Assembly: GCA_027459645.1 (NCBI GenBank)
Contig: DAIDHQ010000022.1
Coordinates: forward strand, 124,001-188,000
DNA length: 64,000 bases
Reading direction: 5' to 3'
From: Vulcanimicrobiota bacterium
GTDB lineage: Bacteria; Vulcanimicrobiota; Vulcanimicrobiia; Vulcanimicrobiales; Vulcanimicrobiaceae
Made by a program: the position numbers and the translations under genes. Below the pieces are notes generated by a model, which saw only the letters and a list, made by a program, of their open reading frames with translations, made no database searches and was not told the DNA's origin. Shown here piece after piece: positions 31,821-41,676 of this stretch (positions are counted from its first letter, which is position 1; each line of letters starts with the position of its first letter).

Positions 31821-34466
31821 TCTATTTTCGACGCGCTGCATCCCGAGGTCGCGCGTTGGTGCTACGAGCATCTCGCCGCGCCGACGCCGCCGCAGTGCGA
31901 CGCGCTCGTGCCCGGCTGCGAGCGCCGCAACCTGTTGATCTGCTCGCCGACCGGCACGGGGAAGACGCTTGCCGCGTTTCTCCCCATCATCTCGCGTCTC
32001 GCGGAGGCACGCGATCGCGACGCACTCTTTGCGCGAACGTTCGCGCTCTACATCTCCCCGCTGCGCGCGCTCGGTTACGACGTCGAGCACAACCTCCGCA
32101 GGCCGCTGCGCGACATGGGTCTGCTCGAGCGCCCGAATACCGAGCGTGGAAAACTCCGGCGCGGTTGCATTCGCGAACGTTTCGTACGCACCGGCGTGCG
32201 GACGAGCGACACGCCGAAAGAAGAGCGGCGCCTGATGCTTTCGCGGCCGCCGCATATTCTGGTGACGACGCCCGAGTCGCTTGCGGTCATGCTCGCGATG
32301 GACAGTTACCGGCGCACGCTGCGAGCCGTCGAGACGGTCGTGATCGACGAGGTTCACGCCCTTGCCGGCAATAAGCGGGGGTCGCAGCTCGCGCTCGCAC
32401 TCGAGTCGCTGGAAGAGCTCGTCGCCGCGCCGTTCAATCGCGTCGGCCTCTCCGCGACGGTCGAACCGCTCGAGCGGGTCGCACGGTTCGTGGCCGGCAC
32501 CGAGCGCCCGTGCGAGATCGTTGATCACCGCGGACTGCGCAGCATCCGCATCGAGATCGACGCACCTTTCGGCGGCGCGATGGCACCGCTCGAAACCGTC
32601 GCCCGGGAGGCCGTAAAGCTTTCGCGCGACGTGCGAACCTCGCTGGTCTTTACGAACGTGCGCAGCCAAGCGGAGCGCGTCGCGCATCTTATGGCGGAAG
32701 CGTCGCAAGACGAGGGCACGATCGAAGAGATCGAAGGCGAAGCGCCGCGCCGGGACATCGATCTCTCGAAAATCGGCGTACATCACAGCGCGCTCGAACG
32801 TAGCGTGCGCCATCGAGTCGAAGCGGCCTTGCGCGCGGGAACGCTCAGAACGGTCGTCTGCAGTTCGAGTTTGGAACTCGGCGTCGACATCGGTTTCATC
32901 GATCGCGTGCTGATCGTCGGCGGCGCGCGCGGCATGACGCCGGCCTTGCAGCGCATCGGCCGCGCCGGCCACCGCCCCGATGCGATTGCTTGCGGCACGA
33001 TCGTCGCGCAGGATCGCGACGACATCGTCGAAGCCGCCGCGACCAAACGCTGCATCGCCGATGGAATCATCGACGAGATCGCCGTGCCCGAAGCTCCGCT
33101 CGACGTGCTCGCGCAATGGATGACCGGCAGCGTTTGCTACGACAAGCGGATGTCGATCGACGATGTGCTGCGGATCGCCCGGCGCGCCTATCCGTACCGC
33201 GATCTCGAACGCGAAGACGCCGTTGCTTGCGCGCAGTACCTCTCGGGCGGCGGCGTCGGGCCCGACGAGGCGCACGTGCGCCGGCTCGGTTTCGAAGGCG
33301 GCGAAATCTTCGGTCTGGGCCGCGACGTGTGTGCGGCGTTCTTCGAAAACGTCGGCACCATTCCGGACGAACAGCATGTGATGGTGCGCGTACACGGAGC
33401 CGACGTGGGGCGCGTCGAGGAAGGCTTTCTCAACGAACTGCGCGTCGGAGACGTGTTCGTTCTCAACGGAAAGACGCTGCGCGTCAAAGATCTAAGCGCA
33501 ACAGGCATTACCGCCGAGCCCTTCACGGGGCGCCCCACCGTTCCGCAATGGAGCTCGCACATGAAAGGCGTGCCGCTCGCGCTCGCTCGCGAAATCACGC
33601 ACCTGCGCGTGGAAGTTGCGCGTCGTTTGCGCCGGCGCGATGCGGCGGGTGCGCTCGAGTTTTTACGTGCGCGCTACGCGCTCGAGGGAGCGGAAGCGGC
33701 GCACGTGGTGCGCTATATCGCGCAGCAACAGGCGCTCTCGGCCGTGCCGGAAGAAGGCCGTCCGGTGATCGAGATCTATCGCATGGATTCGCGCCAGACG
33801 GCGGTCTTTCACACCTGCGCGGGGCGTCGGGTGAACGAAACGTTGGCGCGTATCGTCGGCGCGCGCGTCTTTAGGAGTGCAAAAGCAAACTCGCAGATCA
33901 CGACCGACGACAACGGCTTTCTCGTGACGCTTCCACCCGGCAAACATTTACCCGACGCGGCGTGGGCGCAGATGCTCGACGCGCGCCGTTTCGATGAAGA
34001 TCTCTTGGATGGACTGCGCAGTTCGCGGCTTCTGCGCGCGTACTTCCGTTACGTCGCCAATACGGGATTACTCGTGCTCCGGCGGGCCGGCGGCCGCACG
34101 CTGCGACGCGGAACGCAAAGTTGGAATAGCGGCAAGATCTTCGATCGCGTCTTTACCCGAGACCGGCGCTTCCCGCTCTTGCGCGAAACGATTCGCACGG
34201 TGACGCGCGATCTGCTCGATGCGCCCGCGGCGCGCGCGTATCTGGAATCGATCGCCGAAGAACCGCGCGTCTTGCACCCGGCCGCGGCGTCGCCGTTTAC
34301 CTTCGGCATTATCACGTCGTCGTTCGGCGACTCGGTCGTGCTGGACGACCGCGCGAGCATGGTCGAAGCGCTTCACGATCGCGTGCTGCAACTGCTCGGC
34401 GAGCGCGCCGCCGAAGGCGAAGACCTCTCCTCCGAACCCTCGCTGCAGTTGACGTGGGGCGCGTGA
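31818..34466 (+). CDS. lhr: Lhr-type (LHR-Core) superfamily 2 DNA helicase
   Basis: An 882-aa ATP-dependent helicase. Walker A SPTGTGKT at 43-50, DEVH box at 177-180, GLSATVEPL, then the second RecA domain with GVDIGF and QRIGRAGHR, a winged-helix and an Lhr-core domain to about 850. The size equals LHR-Core proteins associated with DNA ligase, metallophosphoesterase and exonuclease genes. Such helicases translocate 3' to 5' on single-stranded DNA and unwind RNA:DNA hybrids. Its stop overlaps the metallophosphoesterase start as GTGA. The start codon lies in a perfect palindrome with a LexA-like core, suggesting damage-inducible control. Confidence 0.92.
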   Translation: MSIFDALHPEVARWCYEHLAAPTPPQCDALVPGCERRNLLICSPTGTGKTLAAFLPIISRLAEARDRDALFARTFALYISPLRALGYDVEHNLRRPLRDMGLLERPNTERGKLRRGCIRERFVRTGVRTSDTPKEERRLMLSRPPHILVTTPESLAVMLAMDSYRRTLRAVETVVIDEVHALAGNKRGSQLALALESLEELVAAPFNRVGLSATVEPLERVARFVAGTERPCEIVDHRGLRSIRIEIDAPFGGAMAPLETVAREAVKLSRDVRTSLVFTNVRSQAERVAHLMAEASQDEGTIEEIEGEAPRRDIDLSKIGVHHSALERSVRHRVEAALRAGTLRTVVCSSSLELGVDIGFIDRVLIVGGARGMTPALQRIGRAGHRPDAIACGTIVAQDRDDIVEAAATKRCIADGIIDEIAVPEAPLDVLAQWMTGSVCYDKRMSIDDVLRIARRAYPYRDLEREDAVACAQYLSGGGVGPDEAHVRRLGFEGGEIFGLGRDVCAAFFENVGTIPDEQHVMVRVHGADVGRVEEGFLNELRVGDVFVLNGKTLRVKDLSATGITAEPFTGRPTVPQWSSHMKGVPLALAREITHLRVEVARRLRRRDAAGALEFLRARYALEGAEAAHVVRYIAQQQALSAVPEEGRPVIEIYRMDSRQTAVFHTCAGRRVNETLARIVGARVFRSAKANSQITTDDNGFLVTLPPGKHLPDAAWAQMLDARRFDEDLLDGLRSSRLLRAYFRYVANTGLLVLRRAGGRTLRRGTQSWNSGKIFDRVFTRDRRFPLLRETIRTVTRDLLDAPAARAYLESIAEEPRVLHPAAASPFTFGIITSSFGDSVVLDDRASMVEALHDRVLQLLGERAAEGEDLSSEPSLQLTWGA

Positions 34467-35230
34467 GACCGCCCCGCGCATCCGCCGACGCCGTCTCGCT
34501 TTTCGAAGGCGTCGCCGCGCTGCCGGGAGGGTTGCTGTGGCTGGAGCGCACGCAAACCTTGGTTGCTGCCGACGCGCATTTGGCGTACGAAGACGTGATC
34601 GGCGGCGCGCTTCCGTTGTGGAGTACGGCCGAAAGCACGCACGCGCTGCTGCTGCTGATTCGGCGCATGCACGCGCGCGAGCTCGTGCTGCTCGGCGACG
34701 TGATCCACGGCAGCCGCATGAGCGACGGCGCCGCGTCGGCGGTGAAAGCGGCGCTCGAACTGCTGCGCGCGCAGTGCGTGGTGACGCTGGTTGCAGGCAA
34801 TCACGAAGGGCGTTCGCGCGGCAGCGCCGTGCTGGGCGATACCGAAGAAGCGATCGAACGCGATGGCTGGATCCTGCTGCACGGCGACGAACCGGTGGGC
34901 GCGCCGCGGTGTATCGTCGGACATCTGCATCCGAGTCTGCCGCTGGGCGGCGGTGCGAGCGTTCCCGTGTTTCTCGCCGCGCCGCATCTGATCGTGGTGC
35001 CCGCGCTGACCCCGTATTCAAGCGGTCTCAACGTACTCTCGTCCGATTGCACGGCGGCGCTTCGTGCGTTTGGTGAGGGGCACGGATTCGAGGTCGTCGC
35101 GTCGACGGAAGAGCGCGTCTTTCCCTTCGGTTCGCTCGCTACATTGCGCGGTGCGCTTCGAGGCGCGAATCCGGGCCGTTTGCCGCCGCACCTTCGGCGG
35201 CGGCGCCTGCGCGGTGACGATTCAGCTTAG
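34463..35230 (+). CDS. pdeM: Ligase-associated metallophosphoesterase (PdeM/MPE-like)
   Basis: A 255-aa calcineurin-like phosphoesterase from GTG 34463, overlapping the lhr stop as GTGA; a GTG at 34454 is an alternative. Metal-site motifs are in order: DAHL at 37-40, GDVIH at 78-82, GNHE at 112-115 and GHLHP at 153-157. This matches the DNA-ligase-associated MPE family, manganese-dependent DNA nucleases linked with LHR-Core helicase, Exo and Lig. The C terminus is very basic (RRRRLR), which could help DNA binding. Its 3' end overlaps the convergent NUDIX gene by 9 bp. Confidence 0.9.
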   Translation: MRPPRASADAVSLFEGVAALPGGLLWLERTQTLVAADAHLAYEDVIGGALPLWSTAESTHALLLLIRRMHARELVLLGDVIHGSRMSDGAASAVKAALELLRAQCVVTLVAGNHEGRSRGSAVLGDTEEAIERDGWILLHGDEPVGAPRCIVGHLHPSLPLGGGASVPVFLAAPHLIVVPALTPYSSGLNVLSSDCTAALRAFGEGHGFEVVASTEERVFPFGSLATLRGALRGANPGRLPPHLRRRRLRGDDSA

Positions 35231-35770
35231 GCGTCCGAGGCGTTCGAGCGCAGCGTACGTTGCGGCGACGGACGGAACGGAACCGAGTTCGCCGCGGCGC
35301 GTTCGCTCCAGCCAATCGCTCAGCGGAACGAGTGCCGTCTCGACGACCTCGCCGTCGTCGGGATGCGGGTCTTCGACTTGACGCGCGTCGTAGGCGATGT
35401 ACGCATGCATGATCGAAGGCGAACGGACCGGGTCGGAAGGCGCTGAGATCAACGCTTCCCAGCGCTCGGCCGCATAACCGGTCTCTTCGGCGAGTTCCCG
35501 TTTCGCGCAGCGCAGCGGGTCTTCGGACGACTCGATGGTGCCGGCGGGAAGTTCGAGCGTGATGCGGTCGATGCCGTAGCGGTACTGATGCACGGCGACG
35601 ACGCGTTCGTCCGGCGTCAGCGCGAAGACGATGATGAACCCGTCCGATTCGCGCACGTAGAAATCGGATCGTCCGGTGCCCGGAATCTCGACCGCATCCT
35701 TTCGCAGCCGCAGGTATTTCGATTCCACCACGTACTCACGCGCGAGCACCGGCCACTGAGGCTTTTCCAT
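35222..35770 (-). CDS. NUDIX hydrolase (ADP-ribose pyrophosphatase-like)
   Basis: A 182-aa protein from ATG 35770. The NUDIX box is complete at 77-99: Gly77, Glu83, Arg91-Glu92, Glu95-Glu96, Gly98. An upstream VHQYRYGIDRITLELPAG stretch is typical of ADP-ribose/nucleoside-diphosphate-sugar pyrophosphatases. The long N-terminal extension of the open frame is shadow sequence from the divergent gene. It starts 55 bp from the GTG of the 3-hydroxyacyl-CoA dehydrogenase on the other strand. Confidence 0.88.
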   Translation of the reverse strand: MEKPQWPVLAREYVVESKYLRLRKDAVEIPGTGRSDFYVRESDGFIIVFALTPDERVVAVHQYRYGIDRITLELPAGTIESSEDPLRCAKRELAEETGYAAERWEALISAPSDPVRSPSIMHAYIAYDARQVEDPHPDDGEVVETALVPLSDWLERTRRGELGSVPSVAATYAALERLGRLS

Positions 35771-35825
35771 GCAGCAGCTTCTACCCCGTGAAGCGTTTTC
35801 GGCCTTCCCCTCCGAAGAGGCCACC

Positions 35826-37418
35826 GTGCAGGAAAAGGTCTTGGTCGTCGGCGGCGGCACCATGGGTGCCGGCATCGCCTTCGTCGCCGCGCGCGGCGGG
35901 TACAGCGTCGAGGTGGTCGAGCCGCAGGAAGCGGCGCGCGAGCGAGCGCGGGCGCGCATCGCCAAAGATGCCGAACGTGCGCGCGATGCGGCCATCGCCG
36001 ATCGCGTTACCTTCCTCGACCGGATTCCCGAACGTCACGACGCCGTCGTCGCCATCGAAGCGGCCCCCGAACGCATGGACGTCAAGCGCGACATCGTCGC
36101 GCAACTGGAGAAGGCGCTCGGCGCGTCGGCGCTCGTTGCGACCAACACGTCGTCGCTTTCGGTTCGCGAGCTGGCCGAAGTGGCCGAACATCCGCAACGC
36201 GTCGTCGGCTTGCATTTCTTCAACCCGCCCGCGGCGATGAAATTGGTCGAGATCGTCGCCACAGAGCAGACGAGCGATGCGGCGCTCGATGCGGCGCATG
36301 CGTTCGTCGAGCGCATCGGAAAGACGGCGGTCGATGCGGCGGACACGCCCGGTTTCATCGTCAACCGCGTCGCGCGTCCGTTTTATCTGCAGTCGATGCG
36401 TGCGCTCGATTTCGATATCGCGAGCGCTCCGGAACTCGACGCGCTCGCGCGTGCGGCCGGCTTTCGCATGGGGCCGTTCGAACTGATGGATCTGATCGGG
36501 ATCGACATCAATTATGCGACGAGCGTCTCGGTCTACGAGCGGCTTGGGGCCGAACGCTTGACGCCGATGGAGATGCAGCGCCGCATGGTCGGCGAAGGCT
36601 TTCTGGGGCGAAAGACCGGCGCCGGATTCTACGACTACCGTGACGGCGAACCGGAGAAGCTCGACGCGAGCGTTCCCGAGATGCCGGAAGACGAGGTCAA
36701 TGTCGAAGAGGTCATCGCGGTGATCGGCTTTGCCGACGCGGCGTTCGATCTCTTCGAGCGGCTGCAGCAGCATTTCGCGAACGTCGTCCACGTTGCGAAC
36801 GACGAGATGCTCGACGAGATTCCCGAAGATGTGACGATCGTGATCGATACCGGCGACGGTATGAGCGATCGCGGCGCGGTCATCGCGCAGCTCGATGCGC
36901 GTCTCGACCCCCAAACGATGCTCTTCGTCGACGCCTATGCAACCGACGTCGCCGCACTCGGCGCACGCATGCGTCATCCCGAACGTCTGGTCGGATACGG
37001 CATCCTCGGCTCGCTCGACGCGCAAAGTGCGGTGGAAATCGTCGACGGCGAGCATCTCTCCGACGACGCGCTCGCAATCGCCGAGGAAGTCTTCGAGGCG
37101 CTCGGCAAGGGCGTCGTCGTCGTGGCAGACGAGCCCGGTCTCTTCTTGGGGCGCGTCGTCGGGTCGATCGTGAACGAGGCGGTGATCGCGGTCCAGGAAG
37201 GCGTCGCCAGTGCCGAGGACGTCGATACCGCGATGCAGCTTGGCGTGAATTATCCGCGCGGGCCGATCGAATGGGGACGCGAGATCGGCGGCCGCCGTCT
37301 GACGCGTATCCTCAAGCGCATCGCGGATTCCGAAGGCGAAGCGTACGCTCCGCATCGCTCGTTATGGGTCCTGGACATGCAAGAGCAAGAAGAGGAGATG
37401 CTCGATGCTCGGCCGTGA
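35826..37418 (+). CDS. 3-hydroxyacyl-CoA dehydrogenase, two C-terminal domains (PaaH-like)
   Basis: A 530-aa NAD-dependent dehydrogenase. GTG 35826, 5 nt after GAAGAGG, is preferred over the ATG at 35769, which would overlap the NUDIX gene. [10 protein letters not shown] at 9-18 binds NAD. The catalytic GLHFFNPP segment, [18 protein letters not shown] and a first C-terminal helical domain follow. A second dehydrogenase C-terminal repeat near 430-510 contains [18 protein letters not shown]. PaaH-type enzymes with this layout oxidise 3-hydroxyadipyl-CoA. It overlaps the thiolase gene by 14 bp. Confidence 0.9.
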   Translation: MQEKVLVVGGGTMGAGIAFVAARGGYSVEVVEPQEAARERARARIAKDAERARDAAIADRVTFLDRIPERHDAVVAIEAAPERMDVKRDIVAQLEKALGASALVATNTSSLSVRELAEVAEHPQRVVGLHFFNPPAAMKLVEIVATEQTSDAALDAAHAFVERIGKTAVDAADTPGFIVNRVARPFYLQSMRALDFDIASAPELDALARAAGFRMGPFELMDLIGIDINYATSVSVYERLGAERLTPMEMQRRMVGEGFLGRKTGAGFYDYRDGEPEKLDASVPEMPEDEVNVEEVIAVIGFADAAFDLFERLQQHFANVVHVANDEMLDEIPEDVTIVIDTGDGMSDRGAVIAQLDARLDPQTMLFVDAYATDVAALGARMRHPERLVGYGILGSLDAQSAVEIVDGEHLSDDALAIAEEVFEALGKGVVVVADEPGLFLGRVVGSIVNEAVIAVQEGVASAEDVDTAMQLGVNYPRGPIEWGREIGGRRLTRILKRIADSEGEAYAPHRSLWVLDMQEQEEEMLDARP

Positions 37419-38580
37419 CGTCTGGGTGATCGAGGCGGTGCGCACGCCGATCGGGCGTGTGGGCGGCGCGCTCGCGCAGGTTCGTCCCGACGATCTTGCG
37501 GCTGCGGCAATTCGCGCCGTCGTCGATCGCGCCGGCGTGCCGTACGACCGCATCGACGACGTGTTTTTCGGAGCGGCGAATCAAAGCGGTGAAGACAACC
37601 GCAATGTCGCGCGCATGGCCGCCCTGCTCGCGGGCCTTCCCGTCGAAGTCCCCGGCGTTACCTTGAATCGCCTGTGCGGTTCGAGCTTGCAAGCGATCAA
37701 TTCCGCGGCGCATGCGATTGCCGCCGGCGAAGCCGACGTGATTATCGCCGGAGGCGTCGAATCAATGACGCGCGCACCGTACGTGCTGCCCAAGAGCGAC
37801 AAACCGTTTGCGCGCGGCATGCAGCTCTTCGATACGGTTCTCGGCTGGCGAATGGTCAACCCGAAGATGCCTAAGGAATGGACGATTTCGCTCGGTGAAA
37901 CCGCTGAAAAGGTAGCCCACGAATACGGCATTACCCGCGAGGAGCAAGACGCGTTCGCCTACGAATCGCAGATGAAAGCCAAGGCGGCGATCGAAGCCGG
38001 ACGCTTCGACGCGGAGATCGTTTCGGTGGAAGGCGTGGCGGCAGACGAACATCCGCGTTTCGACACGACGCCCGAAGCGCTCGCGAAATTGAAGCCCGCG
38101 TTTGCCGCGCACGGCACGGTCACCGCCGGAAACTCTTCGGGAATCAATGACGGAGCTGCGGCGCTGGTGCTCGCGGGTGCAGACGCCGCGCGTGAGCTCG
38201 GGCTCGAGCCCATGGCGCGCGTGATTGCGACGGCAAGCGCGGGGGTTCCGCCCGACGTCATGGGGCTTGGACCGATTCCGGCAACGCGCAAGGCGCTCGA
38301 ACGCGCCGGCATCGGGGTCGAGGAACTGGACCTGGCCGAGATCAACGAGGCGTTCGCATCGCAATCGATCGCGTGCATGCGGGACCTCGGATTACCTACC
38401 GCGATCACGAACGTCAACGGCGGCGCGATCGCGCTCGGGCACCCGCTGGGTGCGAGCGGCGCGCGCATCGCTGCAACGCTCGTACACGAACTGCACCGCC
38501 GCGAAGGACGCTACGCGCTCGCCACGATGTGCGTCGGCGTCGGCCAAGGCATTGCGACTATTTTCGAACGGACGGAGTAA
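37405..38580 (+). CDS. Acetyl-CoA acyltransferase (PaaJ/PcaF-like thiolase)
   Basis: A 391-aa degradative thiolase with catalytic Cys91 in [23 protein letters not shown] (His of GHPLG) and the C-terminal CVGVGQG cysteine. Strong resemblance to 3-oxoadipyl-CoA thiolases (PaaJ/PcaF): [17 protein letters not shown] and [11 protein letters not shown] are typical of that branch. It cleaves 3-oxoacyl-CoA to acetyl-CoA and a shortened acyl-CoA. It follows the dehydrogenase with a 14-bp overlap, so the last two beta-oxidation steps are coded in tandem. Confidence 0.93.
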   Translation: MLGRDVWVIEAVRTPIGRVGGALAQVRPDDLAAAAIRAVVDRAGVPYDRIDDVFFGAANQSGEDNRNVARMAALLAGLPVEVPGVTLNRLCGSSLQAINSAAHAIAAGEADVIIAGGVESMTRAPYVLPKSDKPFARGMQLFDTVLGWRMVNPKMPKEWTISLGETAEKVAHEYGITREEQDAFAYESQMKAKAAIEAGRFDAEIVSVEGVAADEHPRFDTTPEALAKLKPAFAAHGTVTAGNSSGINDGAAALVLAGADAARELGLEPMARVIATASAGVPPDVMGLGPIPATRKALERAGIGVEELDLAEINEAFASQSIACMRDLGLPTAITNVNGGAIALGHPLGASGARIAATLVHELHRREGRYALATMCVGVGQGIATIFERTE

Positions 38581-38585
38581 CAACG

Positions 38586-40034
38586 GTGAGTACAACCCTG
38601 GAAGCATCGGACACGACCTACCAAGACCGCAACCCGGCCACGGGCGCGGTGATCGCCGACGTGCACGAAACCACGCGCGAGGAACTCGACGCGGCGGTGC
38701 GTGCGGCGCGCAAGGCGTTCGACGGCGGTAAATGGTCGTCGATGGCGGCGTCGCGGCGCGCGAAGATCGTGTACAAGATGGCGCAGCTCATCGGCGAGCG
38801 CGCGAACGAGTTGATGATGCTCGAAGTGCGCGACAACGGCAAAGCGGTTTCGACGGCCAAGGGCGAGATGGGCGCGATCGTCGATTGCTTCGAATTCTAC
38901 GCCGGCGCCGCGACCAAGAATTTCGGCGAGACGATGCCGCCGCCGCTGCCGACGTATCTTGCGAATACCGTGCGCGAACCGGTGGGGGTAGTAGGCGCGA
39001 TCATTCCGTGGAATTTCCCCCTGCTGCTCGCATCGTGGAAGGTGGCGCCCGCGCTCGCGGCAGGATGTACGGTGGTGCTCAAGCCCGCGCCGTCGACGCC
39101 GCTGACGGCGATCGAACTCGGGAAGATCGCGCTCGAAGCGGGCGTGCCCGAAGGCGTGCTCAACGTGGTAACGGGCTCCGGCCGCGAACTGGGCCAATGG
39201 CTCGTCGAACATCCGCTCGTCGATAAGATCGCGTTTACCGGCAGCACCGCGACGGGCAAACTCGTGGCAAAGACGGCGGCCGATACGGTTAAACGCGTGA
39301 CGCTGGAACTCGGTGGAAAATCGCCGTCGCTCGTCTTCGACGACGCCGATATCGACGCTGCCGTCGCCGGCGCCATCTACGGCATTTTCTATAACGCCGG
39401 TCAAGCGTGCGAGGCGCGCTCGCGCGTGCTGCTGCAGAAATCGATCTACGACCGCTTCGTCGCCGCGTTCGTCGAGAAAGCCAAGCACGTGCGCGTCGGC
39501 AATCCCGAAGATCCGCAGACGCACGTCGGTGCGATCACGTTGCGCGAACAACTGGAAAAGATCGAAAGCTACTGCGCGGTCGGTTCGGCGGAAGGCGCAA
39601 AGGCGCTGCTCGGCGGCAGCGCGCCGTCGCTCGAAGGCGACCTCGCCGGCGGCATGTTTTGGAACGTGACCGCGTTCGAAGCGCGTCCCGAACACCGCAT
39701 CTCGCGCGAAGAGATCTTCGGGCCGGTCGTGACGTTCGTGCCTTTCGAAACCGAGGCCGAAGCAATCGCCCTTGCCAACGACAGCGAATACGGCCTCTCG
39801 GCAAGCGTCTGGTCGCAGAACATCGGCCGCGCGAATCGGGTCGCGCGCGCGCTGCGCAGCGGAACCGTCGCCATAAACACGCCGTATGCGGTCTTTCCCG
39901 GCGTGCCGTTCGGGGGATATAAACAATCGGGATACGGACGCGAGCTCGGCATGGAGACGATGCGTCTCTATACCGAAACCAAGAGCGTCCTTACCTACAT
40001 CGGCGAGAAGCCGATGAACCCGTGGAGCCTATGA
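38586..40034 (+). CDS. NAD(P)-dependent aldehyde dehydrogenase
   Basis: A 482-aa enzyme from GTG 38586, which has GGAG 8 nt upstream and follows the thiolase stop by 5 bp. Catalytic residues are clear: Asn143 in PWNFP, Glu241 in ELGGKS and Cys275 in GQACEA; EEIFGPV is near 370. It belongs to the betaine/phenylacetaldehyde-type ALDH group and shows no fused hydratase domain, unlike PaaZ. In this operon it may oxidise an aromatic or semialdehyde intermediate to the acid. Its stop overlaps the next start as ATGA. Confidence 0.92.
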   Translation: MSTTLEASDTTYQDRNPATGAVIADVHETTREELDAAVRAARKAFDGGKWSSMAASRRAKIVYKMAQLIGERANELMMLEVRDNGKAVSTAKGEMGAIVDCFEFYAGAATKNFGETMPPPLPTYLANTVREPVGVVGAIIPWNFPLLLASWKVAPALAAGCTVVLKPAPSTPLTAIELGKIALEAGVPEGVLNVVTGSGRELGQWLVEHPLVDKIAFTGSTATGKLVAKTAADTVKRVTLELGGKSPSLVFDDADIDAAVAGAIYGIFYNAGQACEARSRVLLQKSIYDRFVAAFVEKAKHVRVGNPEDPQTHVGAITLREQLEKIESYCAVGSAEGAKALLGGSAPSLEGDLAGGMFWNVTAFEARPEHRISREEIFGPVVTFVPFETEAEAIALANDSEYGLSASVWSQNIGRANRVARALRSGTVAINTPYAVFPGVPFGGYKQSGYGRELGMETMRLYTETKSVLTYIGEKPMNPWSL

Positions 40035-40348
40035 TCAAGATCGGAACCTATTACGACACCACCTATGGCACGCTGTGGAAAGACGGAACGTATTTTCCAC
40101 GCGGAACGCGCGTGTTCGTAACGGGCGTGCACATCGATCAAGGCTTTTGCGTGCGCTTTCCAGCCGAGGTCGACGGTGAGCCGCTGGAGACATGGGAAGA
40201 TTGGAGCGAGGCGGCATTCCTGGCGGAAGAAGGCAGCATCACGCCGCCCGAACAGCCGCTCTCTCGCGCGGTTTTGAGCGAAGCGCGCGCCGTGTTATCC
40301 GACGCGGAGGATGGCTCGCACTTACATCTTCACGAAGAAGACGACTAA
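40031..40348 (+). CDS. Conserved-looking hypothetical protein, last gene of the acyl-CoA operon
   Basis: A 105-aa acidic protein from ATG 40031 (ATGA overlap with the aldehyde dehydrogenase); a GTG at 40022 is an alternative. It begins MIKIGTYYDTTYGTLWKDGTYFPRGTRVFV, a beta-rich pattern, and ends in a His/Glu/Asp-rich tail (HLHLHEEDD) that might bind metal. No family is recognised. Translational coupling implies a role with the operon enzymes. A strong hairpin terminator follows. Confidence 0.65.
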   Translation: MIKIGTYYDTTYGTLWKDGTYFPRGTRVFVTGVHIDQGFCVRFPAEVDGEPLETWEDWSEAAFLAEEGSITPPEQPLSRAVLSEARAVLSDAEDGSHLHLHEEDD

Positions 40349-40359
40349 CGACACGAAGA

Positions 40360-40385
40360 AGTCCTCGGCGTAAACGCCGAGGACT
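40360..40385. terminator. Bidirectional-type hairpin terminator
   Basis: AGTCCTCGGCG (40360-40370) and CGCCGAGGACT (40375-40385) form a perfect 11-bp stem with a TAAA loop. On the plus strand it is followed by CGTCATTTT, and on the minus strand by CTTCTTCG. It separates the 35.8-40.3 kb operon from the convergent lipoprotein gene and can serve both. Confidence 0.8.
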
Positions 40386-40406
40386 CGTCATTTTCGGCGG
40401 GCCGAA

Positions 40407-40823
40407 TCAGAACCCGATTTGGGTCGTGTACGTTCCCCAAAGCGGCGGGCATTGCGAATTCTTTTCCGTCAGTCCGCCCGGCGGCGTATACGTCGACGAG
40501 AAGCAGTAGTTCCCGCCCGGCGTGAGATTGCTGAATATCGTCGTACCCGTCGGATCGGTCGTCTGCGTCGCGATCGGCGTGCCGGCGTGTCCCGTTGCAT
40601 CGGCGGTCGACAGTGCGACCGGCTGATTCGGAAGAGGCGCACTCGAGTAAAACACCTGAACCGTCGCGGTGCTTGCCTGCGGGTTGGGCGTGGTGGAAGG
40701 CGTCGTCGTCGGAGCCGGCGTCGCGCTTCCGTACAGGTTGTTGATGTTACCGTTATTGCAGGCGGCGAGCGCCAGAGCGGCCGCCGCGAAGGCGAACGCG
40801 ATAATCCGTTTGGGCGTGGGCAT
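40407..40823 (-). CDS. Putative lipoprotein with Ala/Thr/Pro-rich linker
   Basis: A 138-aa protein from ATG 40823 with a lipoprotein signal peptide ending in ALALAAC (lipid-carrying Cys, followed by Asn-Asn). A low-complexity APTTTPSTTPNP linker follows, and then a beta-sandwich-like domain of about 85 residues (VQVFYSSAPLPNQPVALST, GNYCFSSTYTPP) reminiscent of carboxypeptidase-regulatory/Cna-B-like folds. It is probably anchored at the outer face of a membrane. It lies downstream of paaX on the same strand, 19 bp after that stop. Function unknown. Confidence 0.72.
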   Translation of the reverse strand: MPTPKRIIAFAFAAAALALAACNNGNINNLYGSATPAPTTTPSTTPNPQASTATVQVFYSSAPLPNQPVALSTADATGHAGTPIATQTTDPTGTTIFSNLTPGGNYCFSSTYTPPGGLTEKNSQCPPLWGTYTTQIGF

Positions 40824-40842
40824 GGCGCGCTGGCTTCGCCGC

Positions 40843-41676
40843 CTATGCCGGTGCCGCCTGTCCTGTCGCCTCACAGAAAAATCTCAGCGATTTACGGTCG
40901 ATGGCGGCGTAATATTCGCGGAAGAGCGCCGCCGCCGTCGTGCCCGGCCAGTGCGCGGGCAACAGGGTGCTGGGCAGGCCCGGATCGACGTAGGTGAACT
41001 TCCGGTAATCGTGGACCAGCCACAGCCGCTCCACGAAGGCCCCTTCGCCGCTGAGAGCATTGCGCTCGTGCTCCCGCACCAGCCTCGGCTCGTAGGTGTG
41101 GATGAACTCGCGGTAGGACGTCGCGATCGACTCGAGATCCCAGCACTTCTCGAGCAGCTCCCGGTCCGAGTCCGGTCCAGCATACTCGCCGACAAAGAGG
41201 TCGATGTTTTCGAGACCGCCAGCTGCCCGGGCCGTTTCTCGGACCTCGGCCAAAGCGTCCCTGGGCGATAGCCAGGTCGATGCCGAGAGCGGGGCCCAGC
41301 CCAGCACGGCGAGTTCCTTGCGCAGCCGGTCACGCTTTTCGCGCTCCCCCTCGGCCACGCTATAGGTGAGCATGCGCCAGCGCCCGTCCCATTCGACGAC
41401 CGGTCCGTAGATGCGCGGGCTCAGCTCCTCGATGCGCCGGCGGCCGCGCTCGGTCACGGCGTAATAGGCTCTGCTCCCGACCTTGTGTGCGACCAGCCAT
41501 CCTTGGCGCGACATCCGGGAGACGGCTTGGCGCACGGCGGCTTCGGAGAGGCCGAAGGGCGCCATCAGCCGGACGAGGCTGCCGATCCAGAGCGACCCGT
41601 CGGTCACATGGCGGTGCACCAAGTCGCCGTAGAGCGAAAAAATGAACGAATTCGGTCTTGTTACTTGGCGTTCCAC
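40843..41676 (-). CDS. paaX: PaaX family transcriptional regulator
   Basis: A 277-aa protein with N-terminal winged helix (SFIFSLYGDLVHRHVTDGSLWIGSLVRLM, then VRQAVSRMSRQGWL), a central GRWRMLTYSV domain and the PaaX C-terminal region (SYREFIHTYEPRLVREHER, LWLVHDYRKFTYVDPGLP). PaaX represses phenylacetate genes and is released by phenylacetyl-CoA. It is divergent from the BoxB-like gene (77-bp gap). The start is GTG 41676, with no ribosome site but a TATATT -10-like box at 41687-41682, so the mRNA may be leaderless. Confidence 0.9.
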   Translation of the reverse strand: MERQVTRPNSFIFSLYGDLVHRHVTDGSLWIGSLVRLMAPFGLSEAAVRQAVSRMSRQGWLVAHKVGSRAYYAVTERGRRRIEELSPRIYGPVVEWDGRWRMLTYSVAEGEREKRDRLRKELAVLGWAPLSASTWLSPRDALAEVRETARAAGGLENIDLFVGEYAGPDSDRELLEKCWDLESIATSYREFIHTYEPRLVREHERNALSGEGAFVERLWLVHDYRKFTYVDPGLPSTLLPAHWPGTTAAALFREYYAAIDRKSLRFFCEATGQAAPA

